The translations under genes and the position numbers were made by a program. The notes beneath the pieces were generated by a model. The model was not told the origin of the DNA. It saw nothing but the letters and a program-made list of their open reading frames with translations, and searched no databases. From Candidatus Sysuiplasma acidicola (GTDB taxonomy: Archaea > Thermoplasmatota > Thermoplasmata > Sysuiplasmatales > Sysuiplasmataceae), in contig JAHEAA010000004.1 of NCBI GenBank assembly GCA_019721035.1, positions 62,001-126,000 of the forward strand: a stretch of 64,000 nt of DNA. The letters run 5' to 3'. Every line of letters starts with the position of its first letter. Positions within the stretch are counted from its first letter, which is position 1. Of this stretch, positions 51,864 through 59,805 are shown one piece after another.

Positions 51864-53135
51864 CTAACCTGCCTTGGTCTTCAATCCTTCAGGCAGCACC
51901 TGTCCCTTGTTTACGGCGAAATATTTTTCCATCTCTCTGTGCGGTGTATACAACTGCTCCACTTCTCCCCCGTTTTTAATCTGTTCCAGATACTTCATGA
52001 AATCATCCTTGTATGTTTTGTAGTCTATACCCATTTTTTCCATCAACTTCTCAGTGGGTGACGCATGCCAGTGCAGCTGCACGATCTTGTACGGGTGCGC
52101 TCCAGCGGCCAGCGCCGCGATCTGAACATCGGCCAGCACTGGAACCATAAACTCCATGCCGTGAACCTTGCCTATCCACTGACTCTTGTCAAGCGTCGTA
52201 ACGCAGCCGGTGTCCGTTGTGATGGCAACGTCCGAATGAGCTTCTTCGACCATCGGCTTTATTTTGCGGAGCGTCGCAAACGATCTGGTGAATTCCCTTT
52301 CCGTGAGAATGTGTCTGAAACCGAATCCGCAGCAGTCATACCAAGTGCTGTAATCGGCAACCTTCGCGCCGAGCGAAATCATGAGGGCCGTTGGCGGCGC
52401 AGGTCTCTGTCCGCCGTTGACGCTTTCATCATAAATCGCATCTTCCGGCACCATTTTGTAGTAGTGGCAGGGCTCATGCACTGTGGCCGTAACTTCCGAC
52501 ATATTGTACTTCGACATGGCCGCCATCCTGTCACGCATGACATGTACCCATTCACTGTAATGGACAATCTCTTCAGGGATCGTCAGCTCCTTCCCCATGT
52601 GGTGCATGATGTCCCTGACCTTGTCCCTTACTTCCTTGTTCTCAATAATGAGCTTCCGCATCTCCTTGTAATCGCCGTAGCTCGTGCCGCAGTGTATCAG
52701 AGGGAACGTGCCTGTCTCCCATGCTCTGTGCCAGTTCCTCACTGCGACGGCGGCGAGCGCCACCGGATTAGATGTGCCTGTTCCATGATAGTTCCACGCC
52801 GTGCACGAAGTCTGATGCGGTTCGTTCAGATATGTCGTCCCGAACTGGTTCATGAACCATAACAGTGAGGCGGGATACCCGGGTATGTTCCCGCACTGGC
52901 CGCAGGACTTGTGATGCCACAGGTGGTCCGTGGGAATCTTCTTTTCCCAGCCAAAAAGTGTTTTGACATTGACAGGCTTGTTCTTTGCCTCAATGGGTAT
53001 GACGATGATCTCTCCCTTGTCATGAAGTTTCCACATTTCCTCTCTGACGTCCATGACTTTCTTGTCAGAAACCGCCCTCTTCTCGGATCTGGCTTTCACG
53101 ACTTCCCTGATCTGGTCAGCGCTCAGCATCTTCAT
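51864..53135 (-). CDS. hdrB: sHdrB1: long HdrB-like subunit
   Basis: 423 residues with CCG-type cysteines: KSCGQCGNIPG, HEPCHYYKM, YDCCGFGFRH and DTGCVTT. It is longer than sHdrB2, with an N-terminal extension that includes a charged helix. First B subunit by gene order. It likely holds a non-cubane Fe-S cluster at the sulfur-handling active site. Stop is 8 bp before the presumed CTG start of hdrA. Confidence 0.9.
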   Translation of the reverse strand: MKMLSADQIREVVKARSEKRAVSDKKVMDVREEMWKLHDKGEIIVIPIEAKNKPVNVKTLFGWEKKIPTDHLWHHKSCGQCGNIPGYPASLLWFMNQFGTTYLNEPHQTSCTAWNYHGTGTSNPVALAAVAVRNWHRAWETGTFPLIHCGTSYGDYKEMRKLIIENKEVRDKVRDIMHHMGKELTIPEEIVHYSEWVHVMRDRMAAMSKYNMSEVTATVHEPCHYYKMVPEDAIYDESVNGGQRPAPPTALMISLGAKVADYSTWYDCCGFGFRHILTEREFTRSFATLRKIKPMVEEAHSDVAITTDTGCVTTLDKSQWIGKVHGMEFMVPVLADVQIAALAAGAHPYKIVQLHWHASPTEKLMEKMGIDYKTYKDDFMKYLEQIKNGGEVEQLYTPHREMEKYFAVNKGQVLPEGLKTKAG

Positions 53136-53139
53136 CTCA

Positions 53140-53925
53140 TCATTTCTCCCTGTGTCCGATGTCTTCTAAGCCGAATTTTTCCTTCATTTCTTCAAATTCA
53201 CCTTTCCAGTCTGAAATTATGTCAACAATCATTTCTACCAGGTCAGGGTCTAGCGATCTGAGCATATCGAGGACACCGGACTCTTCATAAATCTGGGCAA
53301 GCTCCAGTGCAGTCTGCATGGAAACTTCCCAGGACGAGTCTGTTACCTGAAGAACATCTATGGGTATAGCCTTCCTGAGCGTCACGAGGTCGCCTGCCTT
53401 GGATACTGCTTTCGGATCCCAGTCTATGAAGAAATCCGGCTGTATCATGTCGGGCGAAACCTGCGTACCGTGTGTCATGACCTTGAGAAGGCTTCTGCTT
53501 GCCGGCTTCAGTACCTCCTTTGCGCTCTCGAGTCCGTTCCTGACGGCCAGTTCTCTCATCACGCTTATTATGCCGGCAATATCGTTTCCGAACCTGCATC
53601 TCATGTTACACGTGTAGCACTGGCAGCACGCCCAGATTTTTTCCTGCATGGCGTCCAGTAGAACATCGGGGTCATCGGACATGGCTATCTGCAGCATTTC
53701 CCTCGGGCTGAAGTCGTAGAATCTTGCAGCCGGACATCCTGTAGTGCATTCGCCGCAATTCAGGCAACCCAGAACGAATTCCCTGTACCTGAAGTCTCCG
53801 CGCATTTCCGAAAATATTTTTCGCGCGAGTTCATGAGGCTGCTCTCCATGCTCCCTTGCCCCGGCTATAATCATCGATGGTGTCCGTTCATCCTTTCTCT
53901 GCGGAAGATTCTTCAATATCGACAT
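53140..53925 (-). CDS. hdrC: sHdrC1: HdrC-like iron-sulfur subunit, first gene of the operon
   Basis: 261 residues. Cluster one: Cys54/57/60/64 in CLNCGECTTGCP. Cluster two: Cys100/103/106/110 in ACCQCYTCNMRC. The C-terminal 120 residues are helical. ATG 53925 has GGAGG seven bases upstream and a leader of roughly 60 bases containing a hairpin. It leads the operon sHdrC1-B1-A-Hyp-C2-B2-lbpA-dsrE3-lpl-mrp-unknown-dsrEFH. Confidence 0.92.
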   Translation of the reverse strand: MSILKNLPQRKDERTPSMIIAGAREHGEQPHELARKIFSEMRGDFRYREFVLGCLNCGECTTGCPAARFYDFSPREMLQIAMSDDPDVLLDAMQEKIWACCQCYTCNMRCRFGNDIAGIISVMRELAVRNGLESAKEVLKPASRSLLKVMTHGTQVSPDMIQPDFFIDWDPKAVSKAGDLVTLRKAIPIDVLQVTDSSWEVSMQTALELAQIYEESGVLDMLRSLDPDLVEMIVDIISDWKGEFEEMKEKFGLEDIGHREK

Positions 53926-53935
53926 CAGTCGCCTC

Positions 53936-53956
53936 CGATCCGCAAAATGCGGATCG
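53936..53956 (-). promoter_or_regulatory. Perfect 9-bp hairpin in the sHdr operon leader
   Basis: CGATCCGCA and TGCGGATCG with a 3-base loop. On the mRNA the stem ends one or two bases before the GGAGG ribosome site of hdrC1, so it could gate translation, or serve as operator DNA. Confidence 0.5.
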
Positions 53957-54006
53957 TCCGTTGCCTGACAATGTTAGGTATTTGGGCTATCCTTATGGAC
54001 AATTTG

Positions 54007-54017
54007 TTAAATATACT
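54007..54017 (-). promoter_or_regulatory. TATA-like box of the sHdr operon
   Basis: AGTATATTTAA on the minus strand. A start about 25 bases further would be near 53987 and leaves a leader of about 62 bases before ATG 53925. Confidence 0.5.
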
Positions 54018-54248
54018 TTTGGTGACGCGATGAATGTAGTAACATGCTGGGCTGCATGGCATGCTATAACTTCCATGCGTATGGCAGCAACAAGCTGACT
54101 GTTGAAAAGACAGGATGAAGATACACCGCGTCGTGATAGGCGCCATTCGTTTGACCGGAATATGGACTCAGCTGTGTTAATGTACTCACTTGGGCACGAC
54201 GGTTTCGGACAAACATCCGGTTTCTACGCCGGGCAGTTGCAGATATGG
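54018..54248. other. Spacer between tusA and the sHdr promoter
   Basis: 231 bases with no supported reading frame, RNA gene or repeat. A plus-strand frame through 54098 overlaps the hdrC1 start and lacks coding character. Confidence 0.4.
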
Positions 54249-54488
54249 TCAATGCGCCCGCTTTATTTTCAGGCTGATGTAGTCCCCGCTCTCCTCTATG
54301 CTCATTATCTCGTGGCCCGTTCTCTTTGACCAGGCCTGAAGATCCGGCTTCGCGGCAGGATCGTTAGCCATGACGCATATCTCCTCCCCGATTCCAACCT
54401 GTTTAATCGCCTTGCTTGTCTCAAACACCGGAATTGGGCATTGCATTCCCCTGAAATCAAAAACCTTTGCTTCTTCCGCCATGTCCAT
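54249..54488 (-). CDS. tusA: TusA sulfur-carrier protein
   Basis: 79 residues. The catalytic CPxP motif is FRGMQCPIPVFETSKAI with Cys17. TusA carries persulfide sulfur between rhodaneses, DsrE proteins and the oxidising complex. ATG 54488 has GGAGG eight bases upstream. It stands upstream of the sHdr operon, same strand, and divergent from the DsrE2-like gene. Confidence 0.93.
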   Translation of the reverse strand: MDMAEEAKVFDFRGMQCPIPVFETSKAIKQVGIGEEICVMANDPAAKPDLQAWSKRTGHEIMSIEESGDYISLKIKRAH

Positions 54489-54609
54489 GGAATTGCCTCC
54501 TCACAATAAATACTTAATTCATGCCTGCATTTGATGTTGACATTGTCTTGGCCAACGGGGAATTTACTTATAATGTGTAGCTGATTATGTAGGCAAGGGG
54601 AAGCATACA

Positions 54610-55050
54610 ATGCAGGAAACTGTGGAACAGTCGACTATGAAAAACAAGCTTGTGCTTGTGGTGAGCAAGGGTACGATGGATGCGGCCTATCCGGCGCTGA
54701 TACTGGCGACGACTGCGGCTGCGCAGGGAATGGAAGTGTACATGTACTTCACATTCGGCGGAATGAAGCTTCTTACGAAGGGGCAGGCCGAAACGCTGGA
54801 ACCTTCCAAGGACATCGGCATGACGGCGGAGCAATTGAAGGGGCTGATATCCAAGGGCGGAATGCCCTCAGTGGCGCAGATGCTGCAGATGGCAGCCGAA
54901 TCCGGGGTTCACATAAACGCATGCTCACCGACGATGAAGTTGTTCGGAACGACCAAGGAGAATCTGACTATTCCCGGTGCAGATGTTGTCGGAGCCGCAA
55001 CCTTCCTGGAATGGGCTTCAGACCCCTCGGCAATAACTCTTTTCATCTGA
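54610..55050 (+). CDS. DsrE2-like sulfur-trafficking protein
   Basis: 146 residues. Fold start NKLVLVVSKGTMDAAYPALIL with two hydrophobic stretches (25-40 and 43-55), and Cys105 in VHINACSPTMKLFG at the loop used for persulfide in DsrE2 proteins. It shares a divergent promoter region with tusA (ACTTATAATG at about 54567). First gene of a three-gene plus-strand cassette. Confidence 0.85.
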   Translation: MQETVEQSTMKNKLVLVVSKGTMDAAYPALILATTAAAQGMEVYMYFTFGGMKLLTKGQAETLEPSKDIGMTAEQLKGLISKGGMPSVAQMLQMAAESGVHINACSPTMKLFGTTKENLTIPGADVVGAATFLEWASDPSAITLFI

Positions 55051-55081
55051 ACCTCGCGGATTCTGCACCGGAGCCTTTCAG

Positions 55082-55366
55082 GTGAAGATAGCGTATATCC
55101 GGTACTCGGATCCGAAACCTTTTTCCCCCGAGGGGAAAGAGGGTGTGGGCACGAACACGTACAGGGCGATATTCAGGACTGGCGGGATTGTCGTGATGGA
55201 GGATGAAGAAATGATTCTGCTTGGTGAACAGGCCGTCAAACAGGACAATGTTCAGATCGCCCAGAGATTCGGTTCCGACATGTTTCCCGCTTACCGCAAT
55301 GTCGTGCCGATCAGGAAGAGAGATATACTCGAAAGAACGGATTTCGAGATCCCGGTCAAGGAATGA
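55082..55366 (+). CDS. Unknown 94-residue protein of the DsrE2 cassette
   Basis: Starts GTG 55082 and its stop adjoins the next start. Mixed alpha/beta, charged, no cysteine. KIAYIRYSDPKPFSPEGKEG and AQRFGSDMFPAYRNVVPIRKRD are notable stretches. No family recognised. Place implies a role in sulfur handling together with the DsrE2-like protein and the phosphatase-like protein. Confidence 0.7.
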   Translation: MKIAYIRYSDPKPFSPEGKEGVGTNTYRAIFRTGGIVVMEDEEMILLGEQAVKQDNVQIAQRFGSDMFPAYRNVVPIRKRDILERTDFEIPVKE

Positions 55367-55867
55367 GTGTTGGCAGAGAGTATAATCCGGCGGCTTGTAT
55401 ATGGGCGCCCGGTAAGCAGGATTCTAGTCGTAGGCGGCGTTAATCTCGATGCCAGTCCCATAATGCAATACCTGCTCATGGCAGCCTCAGCCGGAAAGGG
55501 GATGGTAATTGAGTCTGCGGGCCTTTCGGCCGTCGAAGGTATGCAGATGAGTACACGCGCATCGTCCTTCCTTTCAAATCGCGGCATCAGTGCAGCCGAA
55601 CGGTCAGGCTTCAGAAGCAGGAAACTGACCGACACCCTTGCCCGCGATTTCGAGCTGCTCCTTGTCACCAGCATGGCTGTGAAAGGTTTCCTGCTGTTCC
55701 TCTATCCGGACATGACGATATACACTTTCTCTGAATATGCGCTCATCGGCGCAGATGCCGGCGAGATGGCGGCAGCCGACGATGATGAATATGTCAGAAT
55801 GGGCAACGAGCTGGCGGAGATGGCCGTGCGGATAGTCGCACGAGCCGTCAAGAATACAACATTCTGA
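55367..55867 (+). CDS. Catalytically dead low-molecular-weight phosphatase-like protein
   Basis: 166 residues. The LMW tyrosine phosphatase/arsenate reductase fold is suggested by ILVVGGVNLDASPIMQYLL (P-loop region), VIESAGLSAVEGMQM and LLLVTSMAVKGFL. In the family the loop is V-C-x-G-N-x-C-R-S-P; here it is V22-G23-G24-V25-N26-L27-D28-A29-S30-P31, so both the nucleophilic Cys and the Arg are gone. It cannot act as phosphatase or arsenate reductase by the usual route and may bind an anion such as sulfite, AMP or thiosulfate. Start GTG 55367 follows the previous TGA directly. Confidence 0.7.
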   Translation: MLAESIIRRLVYGRPVSRILVVGGVNLDASPIMQYLLMAASAGKGMVIESAGLSAVEGMQMSTRASSFLSNRGISAAERSGFRSRKLTDTLARDFELLLVTSMAVKGFLLFLYPDMTIYTFSEYALIGADAGEMAAADDDEYVRMGNELAEMAVRIVARAVKNTTF

Positions 55868-55905
55868 AGTGCAGACTCTGCCTGACGGCAGTCGCCTGCG
55901 TCGTC

Positions 55906-56397
55906 TCAATTTTCTGGAACGCTGACTGGATGGCGAGGATCTTCCTTTATTGTGTCAAGAACCATGGACGGAACGACTTCCTTTATGCCGCGGATGGCGC
56001 CGACTTCCCTCAGCATTGCAGCGAAGTCATGTTTCGTCAGTGAACTTCCTAGCGCTATGATGTCATACAATCCGACTGTCTGATAGGTGTAGCATATCCC
56101 CTTTACTCCTGACACCCTGCGTCCAACTTCTTTCGGATCGGAACCGTTCTCAATCCTTATGTACAGTGCAGCACAGAGTACCGGTCCAGATTTTTCAGGA
56201 TCGACGATTACGGTGAAGCTCCTGATGAGCCCGCTTTTCACCATCCGTCCCACCCGCTCGCTCACGGTCGTGACGCTTACATCGAATTTCCTGGCAATGC
56301 GCCTGTATGAAGTGCGGGCGTTTGCCTGAAGTTCCTTGATTATTCCCACGTCAAGCATGTCCAGTTCGGCAAAGCCGTTGTCTGCTTTCCCCTGCAT
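55906..56397 (-). CDS. Lrp/AsnC-family transcription regulator
   Basis: 163 residues: N-terminal HTH (RTSYRRIARKFDVSVTTVSERVGRM) and C-terminal RAM ligand domain (VCAALYIRIENG to IALGSS). Lrp-type regulators in archaea sense amino acids or related effectors. It sits between the two sulfur operons and may control them. A TATA-like AATAATTAATATC is about 60 bases upstream. Confidence 0.88.
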   Translation of the reverse strand: MQGKADNGFAELDMLDVGIIKELQANARTSYRRIARKFDVSVTTVSERVGRMVKSGLIRSFTVIVDPEKSGPVLCAALYIRIENGSDPKEVGRRVSGVKGICYTYQTVGLYDIIALGSSLTKHDFAAMLREVGAIRGIKEVVPSMVLDTIKEDPRHPVSVPEN

Positions 56398-56526
56398 CTT
56401 CTTCAGCCCAATCCGCTCCCCGTTTTCCTTCTGCTCTTACATTCCCGCAGATATTAATTATTTGCCCGGTCATTGCCGCTCACCGCATGACTCCTTTTTT
56501 CCAGATGCCGCTGCGAAATTCATTGC

Positions 56527-56542
56527 TGCAGAGTGCTCTGCA
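56527..56542. promoter_or_regulatory. 16-bp palindrome between lrp and the apr operon
   Basis: TGCAGAG-TG-CTCTGCA is a perfect inverted repeat with a two-base centre. It lies about 70 bases upstream of the lrp TATA box and about 95 bases upstream of the apr TATA box, a suitable place for an operator. Confidence 0.5.
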
Positions 56543-56636
56543 CGAAGCGCACAACGAATCGTGAACATGTGGAATCTTGAGGTGGAACTCCGGACAATGT
56601 CAGTTTTATTGCCGTATTATCGAATAACTATAAGTA

Positions 56637-56646
56637 AACTATAATT
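56637..56646 (+). promoter_or_regulatory. TATA-like box of the apr-sat operon
   Basis: AAACTATAAT is centred 26 bases before ATG 56668. A second similar element, AACTATAAGT, is 11 bases further upstream. Confidence 0.55.
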
Positions 56647-56667
56647 GATGCGTCAGCCGGTACAGCT

Positions 56668-57441
56668 ATGGTTGCAGTAAACATATCTACACTGTTTCCG
56701 CCAGCGTATTTCAGACTTTTCGTCCTGATACTTGTCCTCGGCGCCGTCTTCGGCGTTCTTTACGACGTGTACGGACGGAAGAAGATAAAGGCATATGAAG
56801 AGGAGAGGAAGTGGAAGAGGAGTTTCGGAAGAACTCCCGTGGAGCACAACACTTCGCGCTTATCGATCATAATGCGTGTGCTGATCAGCAATGTGGGGCT
56901 TTCCGGTGAAATAGCTTCGTGCACCGAACCCGCCCTCGACAGACCACGCAGGGCTGCGCATCTTCTCCTGTTCTGGGGTTTCATAATCTCGGCGCTGTCC
57001 ATGCTGGGGAAGGCGTTTGTCTACCCTACGCTTAACGCATTTCCCCTTTCGAATCCGCTTGAAGCGGGAACGAATGCAGGCAATGCAATGCTACTCGCAG
57101 GAGGGCTGATTATGCTTTTCATGCGCGTGAACATCCGTTCCGAACGCGATTCGATGTTCGGTGCCGTGCGTGCGGACATGTTTCTCTTTTCGGTCATGCT
57201 TGCAGTCGTGTTCCAGTTCGTTCTGGAGTTGGCAGACATCAGCGGGTCGGTTGCAGCCACCGAAATTGCCCTCATCTTCTATCTGCCGATCACGGCATTT
57301 CCGTTTCTCTCGATGGCGTGGTCGAAATTCCCCCATATCATCTACAAACCGATGCATGCCATTTTCAGGGAAATCGATGAGGCAGAGGGGTATTCCCATC
57401 TGCCTTCGCCTTCAAAGGTAAGCTTCATCAGAAAGGATTGA
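56668..57441 (+). CDS. Apr-associated membrane electron-transfer protein (AprM/QmoC-like)
   Basis: 257 residues with five membrane helices (about 15-36, 92-113, 132-150, 168-188, 200-220). The layout resembles the NarI/HdrE/QmoC cytochrome b family; His in RRAAHLLLFWG and in KFPHIIYKPMHAIF could be haem ligands. It stands directly before aprBA, where sulfur oxidisers have AprM and sulfate reducers QmoABC. No QmoA or QmoB is present, which favours an AprM role: taking electrons from AprBA to the quinone pool. Leaderless start. Confidence 0.8.
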   Translation: MVAVNISTLFPPAYFRLFVLILVLGAVFGVLYDVYGRKKIKAYEEERKWKRSFGRTPVEHNTSRLSIIMRVLISNVGLSGEIASCTEPALDRPRRAAHLLLFWGFIISALSMLGKAFVYPTLNAFPLSNPLEAGTNAGNAMLLAGGLIMLFMRVNIRSERDSMFGAVRADMFLFSVMLAVVFQFVLELADISGSVAATEIALIFYLPITAFPFLSMAWSKFPHIIYKPMHAIFREIDEAEGYSHLPSPSKVSFIRKD

Positions 57442-57457
57442 GGAGTGGATACAGAAT

Positions 57458-57937
57458 ATGCCAACGTTTGTTTATATGACAATGTGCGACGGTTGCGGCA
57501 AATGCGTCGAATTGTGTCCAAGCGACATCATGCATATAGATCCGGTCAACAGGAGAGCATTTAATGTGGAGCCGGACATGTGCTGGGAATGCTATACGTG
57601 TGTCAAGTACTGTCCGGAGCACGCCATCGATGTCAGAGGTTATGCCGATTTCGCCCCGCTTGGCCACGGAGTCACAGTGCTCAGGGAAGCGGAAAAGGGT
57701 GCCGTTTCATGGAAAATCAAGTACAGGGACGGAAGGATTAAGGAGTTCACGTTCCCGATCCGGACAACCAGGTGGGGTACAATACCGTCCGCACGCTCCC
57801 TTCCTCCGCCTGCGGAAGATGCGTTACACTCACCTCTTCTTTCCCACGAACCGGAGTACCTGAAGGTGGAGAGCCTTCCAACGCTGAAGATCGCGGAACA
57901 GAGCCCCGTTGCAGCTCAAACCGGGAATAGGAAGTGA
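57458..57937 (+). CDS. aprB: Adenylylsulfate reductase beta subunit
   Basis: 159 residues. Two [4Fe-4S] clusters: Cys10/13/16/20 in CDGCGKCVELCP and Cys42/45/48/52 in CWECYTCVKYCP. The C-terminal tail that wraps the alpha subunit is present. It conducts electrons from AprA FAD to the membrane partner. Overlaps aprA by 4 bp. Confidence 0.95.
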   Translation: MPTFVYMTMCDGCGKCVELCPSDIMHIDPVNRRAFNVEPDMCWECYTCVKYCPEHAIDVRGYADFAPLGHGVTVLREAEKGAVSWKIKYRDGRIKEFTFPIRTTRWGTIPSARSLPPPAEDALHSPLLSHEPEYLKVESLPTLKIAEQSPVAAQTGNRK

Positions 57938-59790
57938 TGCTGTTGTCGCTCAGAAAAACGAACTCTGTAAAGCATGTTGACTGTGATATACTGATTGTGG
58001 GCGGCGGTTTCGCGGGATGCGGTGCGGCCTATGAAGCCGGTTACTGGGGCAGGGGTCTGAAAATCGTCATTGCGGAAAAGGCAAACATCGAGAGGAGCGG
58101 CGCGGTCGCGCACGGCCTGTCCGCAATCAACTGCTACATGGGCATGAGATGGGGCGAAAACAGGCCCGAAGACTTTGTGCGGTACGCGAGGGGCGATCTC
58201 ATGGGGCTCGTCAGGGAGGATCTGCTCTTCGACGTCGCAAGGCATGTCGACGCCACCGTGCATATGTTCGAGGAATGGGGCCTTCCGATGATGTACAACA
58301 AGGAAACTGGTCACTATCAGCGGGAGGGAAAATGGCAGATCATGATACACGGGGAATCTTACAAGCCGATTATAGCGGAGGCAGCACAGAAGTCAGTTGA
58401 TGCAGTTTACAACCGCGTCATGATAACCCATCTGCTGACAGATGCGCAGAATGCGAAACGCATCGCAGGCGCAATAGGCCTGGATGTTCGCGACGGAACA
58501 CTCTATGTTTTCAGGGCAAAGGCCGTAATCGTCGGTGCAGCCGGTGCTTCGCACATATACAGGCCCAGGTCCATCGGCGAGGGCGCCGGGCGGACGTGGT
58601 ATCCGCCATGGAATAACGGCTCCGCTTATGCTCTCCTGATGCAGGCCGGAGCGGAGATGATTCAGATGGAAAACAGGATCGTGGTGACGAGATTCAAAGA
58701 CGGCTACGGTCCGGTAGGCGCATGGTTCCTCATGCTGAAGTCCGTTGCCACAAACGCTTACGGCGAGGAGTACGAAAAGGCGCACATCGACAGCCTCAGA
58801 TCTTACGTGGGTTCAAAATATGCAGACGCCAAACCGATGCCGACCTGCCTGAGGAATCATCTCATGCTTGAGGAGATAAAGGCGGGAAAGGGTCCCATCT
58901 ACATTCACACGGAGCGCTCACTTGACACGCGCGAGAAGGAGGAGCTCGGCTGGGAAGATTTCCTGGACATGACGATCGGGCAGGCCGTGATGTGGGCGTC
59001 GCAGAACATAGATCCGAAAGAAGATCCTTCTGAGCTTACCATGTCGGAGCCATACGTCATGGGCTCTCATGCCGTGTGCGCCGGAGCATGGGTTAGCGGC
59101 CCGGAGGACTTCGCGCCCCCGGATTATAACTGGGGTTACAACCGTATGACGACGGTCGAGGGCCTGTTCGGCGCGGGCGACACTGTCGGAGGCAGCGCTC
59201 ATAAATTTTCTTCCGGCTCCTTCACAGAAGGAAGGCTCGCGGCAAAGGCCGCAGTCAGGTATGTCAGGGAACATGCGGATTTCAAACCGGAACTCAATGC
59301 GGCCTCGGTGGAGAGAATCAGGGAAGAGGTCTACCGCCCTCTCGAAAACTATGAAGTCGGAAGCCATGTGATCGTGAAAGGCAGCGTCTCACCGTTTTTC
59401 ATAACGCCCAAGCAGGGGCTGCAGCGGCTTGAGAAGATTATGGACGAATACTGCGGAGGCGTAAGTTCGTATTATTCTACCAATGAAAAGCTGCTGAACA
59501 AGGGACTCCATCTACTGCAGATGCTGAAGGAGGATGCAAACCATATCGGTGCCGAAGATCTGCATCAGCTGCAGAGGACCTGGGAGCTGAATCACAGGAT
59601 ATGGGTCGCTGAGGCTGTTGTCAGGCATACGCTTTTCAGGAAGGAGACCAGATGGCCCGGATACTACTACAGGGCAGACTTTCCGCACGTGGACGATGAG
59701 CAGTGGCATGTATTCGTCAATTCAAGATATGATCCTGCAACGGGCCAGTGGGAATTGAAGTCCATCCCTGTTCACCATATAGTGCCCTGA
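57934..59790 (+). CDS. aprA: Adenylylsulfate reductase alpha subunit
   Basis: 618 residues, FAD flavoprotein interconverting sulfite + AMP and adenosine 5'-phosphosulfate. FAD loop LIVGGGFAGCGAAYEAGYWG near residue 20-40, RSGAVAHGLSAINCYMG, ERSGA and TRFKDGYGPVGAWF follow the family, and GLFGAGDTVGGSAHKFSSGSFTEGR closes the FAD site. Length and order fit the complete enzyme. In the sHdr context the oxidative direction (sulfite to APS) is most likely. Confidence 0.96.
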   Translation: MMLLSLRKTNSVKHVDCDILIVGGGFAGCGAAYEAGYWGRGLKIVIAEKANIERSGAVAHGLSAINCYMGMRWGENRPEDFVRYARGDLMGLVREDLLFDVARHVDATVHMFEEWGLPMMYNKETGHYQREGKWQIMIHGESYKPIIAEAAQKSVDAVYNRVMITHLLTDAQNAKRIAGAIGLDVRDGTLYVFRAKAVIVGAAGASHIYRPRSIGEGAGRTWYPPWNNGSAYALLMQAGAEMIQMENRIVVTRFKDGYGPVGAWFLMLKSVATNAYGEEYEKAHIDSLRSYVGSKYADAKPMPTCLRNHLMLEEIKAGKGPIYIHTERSLDTREKEELGWEDFLDMTIGQAVMWASQNIDPKEDPSELTMSEPYVMGSHAVCAGAWVSGPEDFAPPDYNWGYNRMTTVEGLFGAGDTVGGSAHKFSSGSFTEGRLAAKAAVRYVREHADFKPELNAASVERIREEVYRPLENYEVGSHVIVKGSVSPFFITPKQGLQRLEKIMDEYCGGVSSYYSTNEKLLNKGLHLLQMLKEDANHIGAEDLHQLQRTWELNHRIWVAEAVVRHTLFRKETRWPGYYYRADFPHVDDEQWHVFVNSRYDPATGQWELKSIPVHHIVP

Positions 59791-59805
59791 GGTTAGGGTG
59801 AAAGC

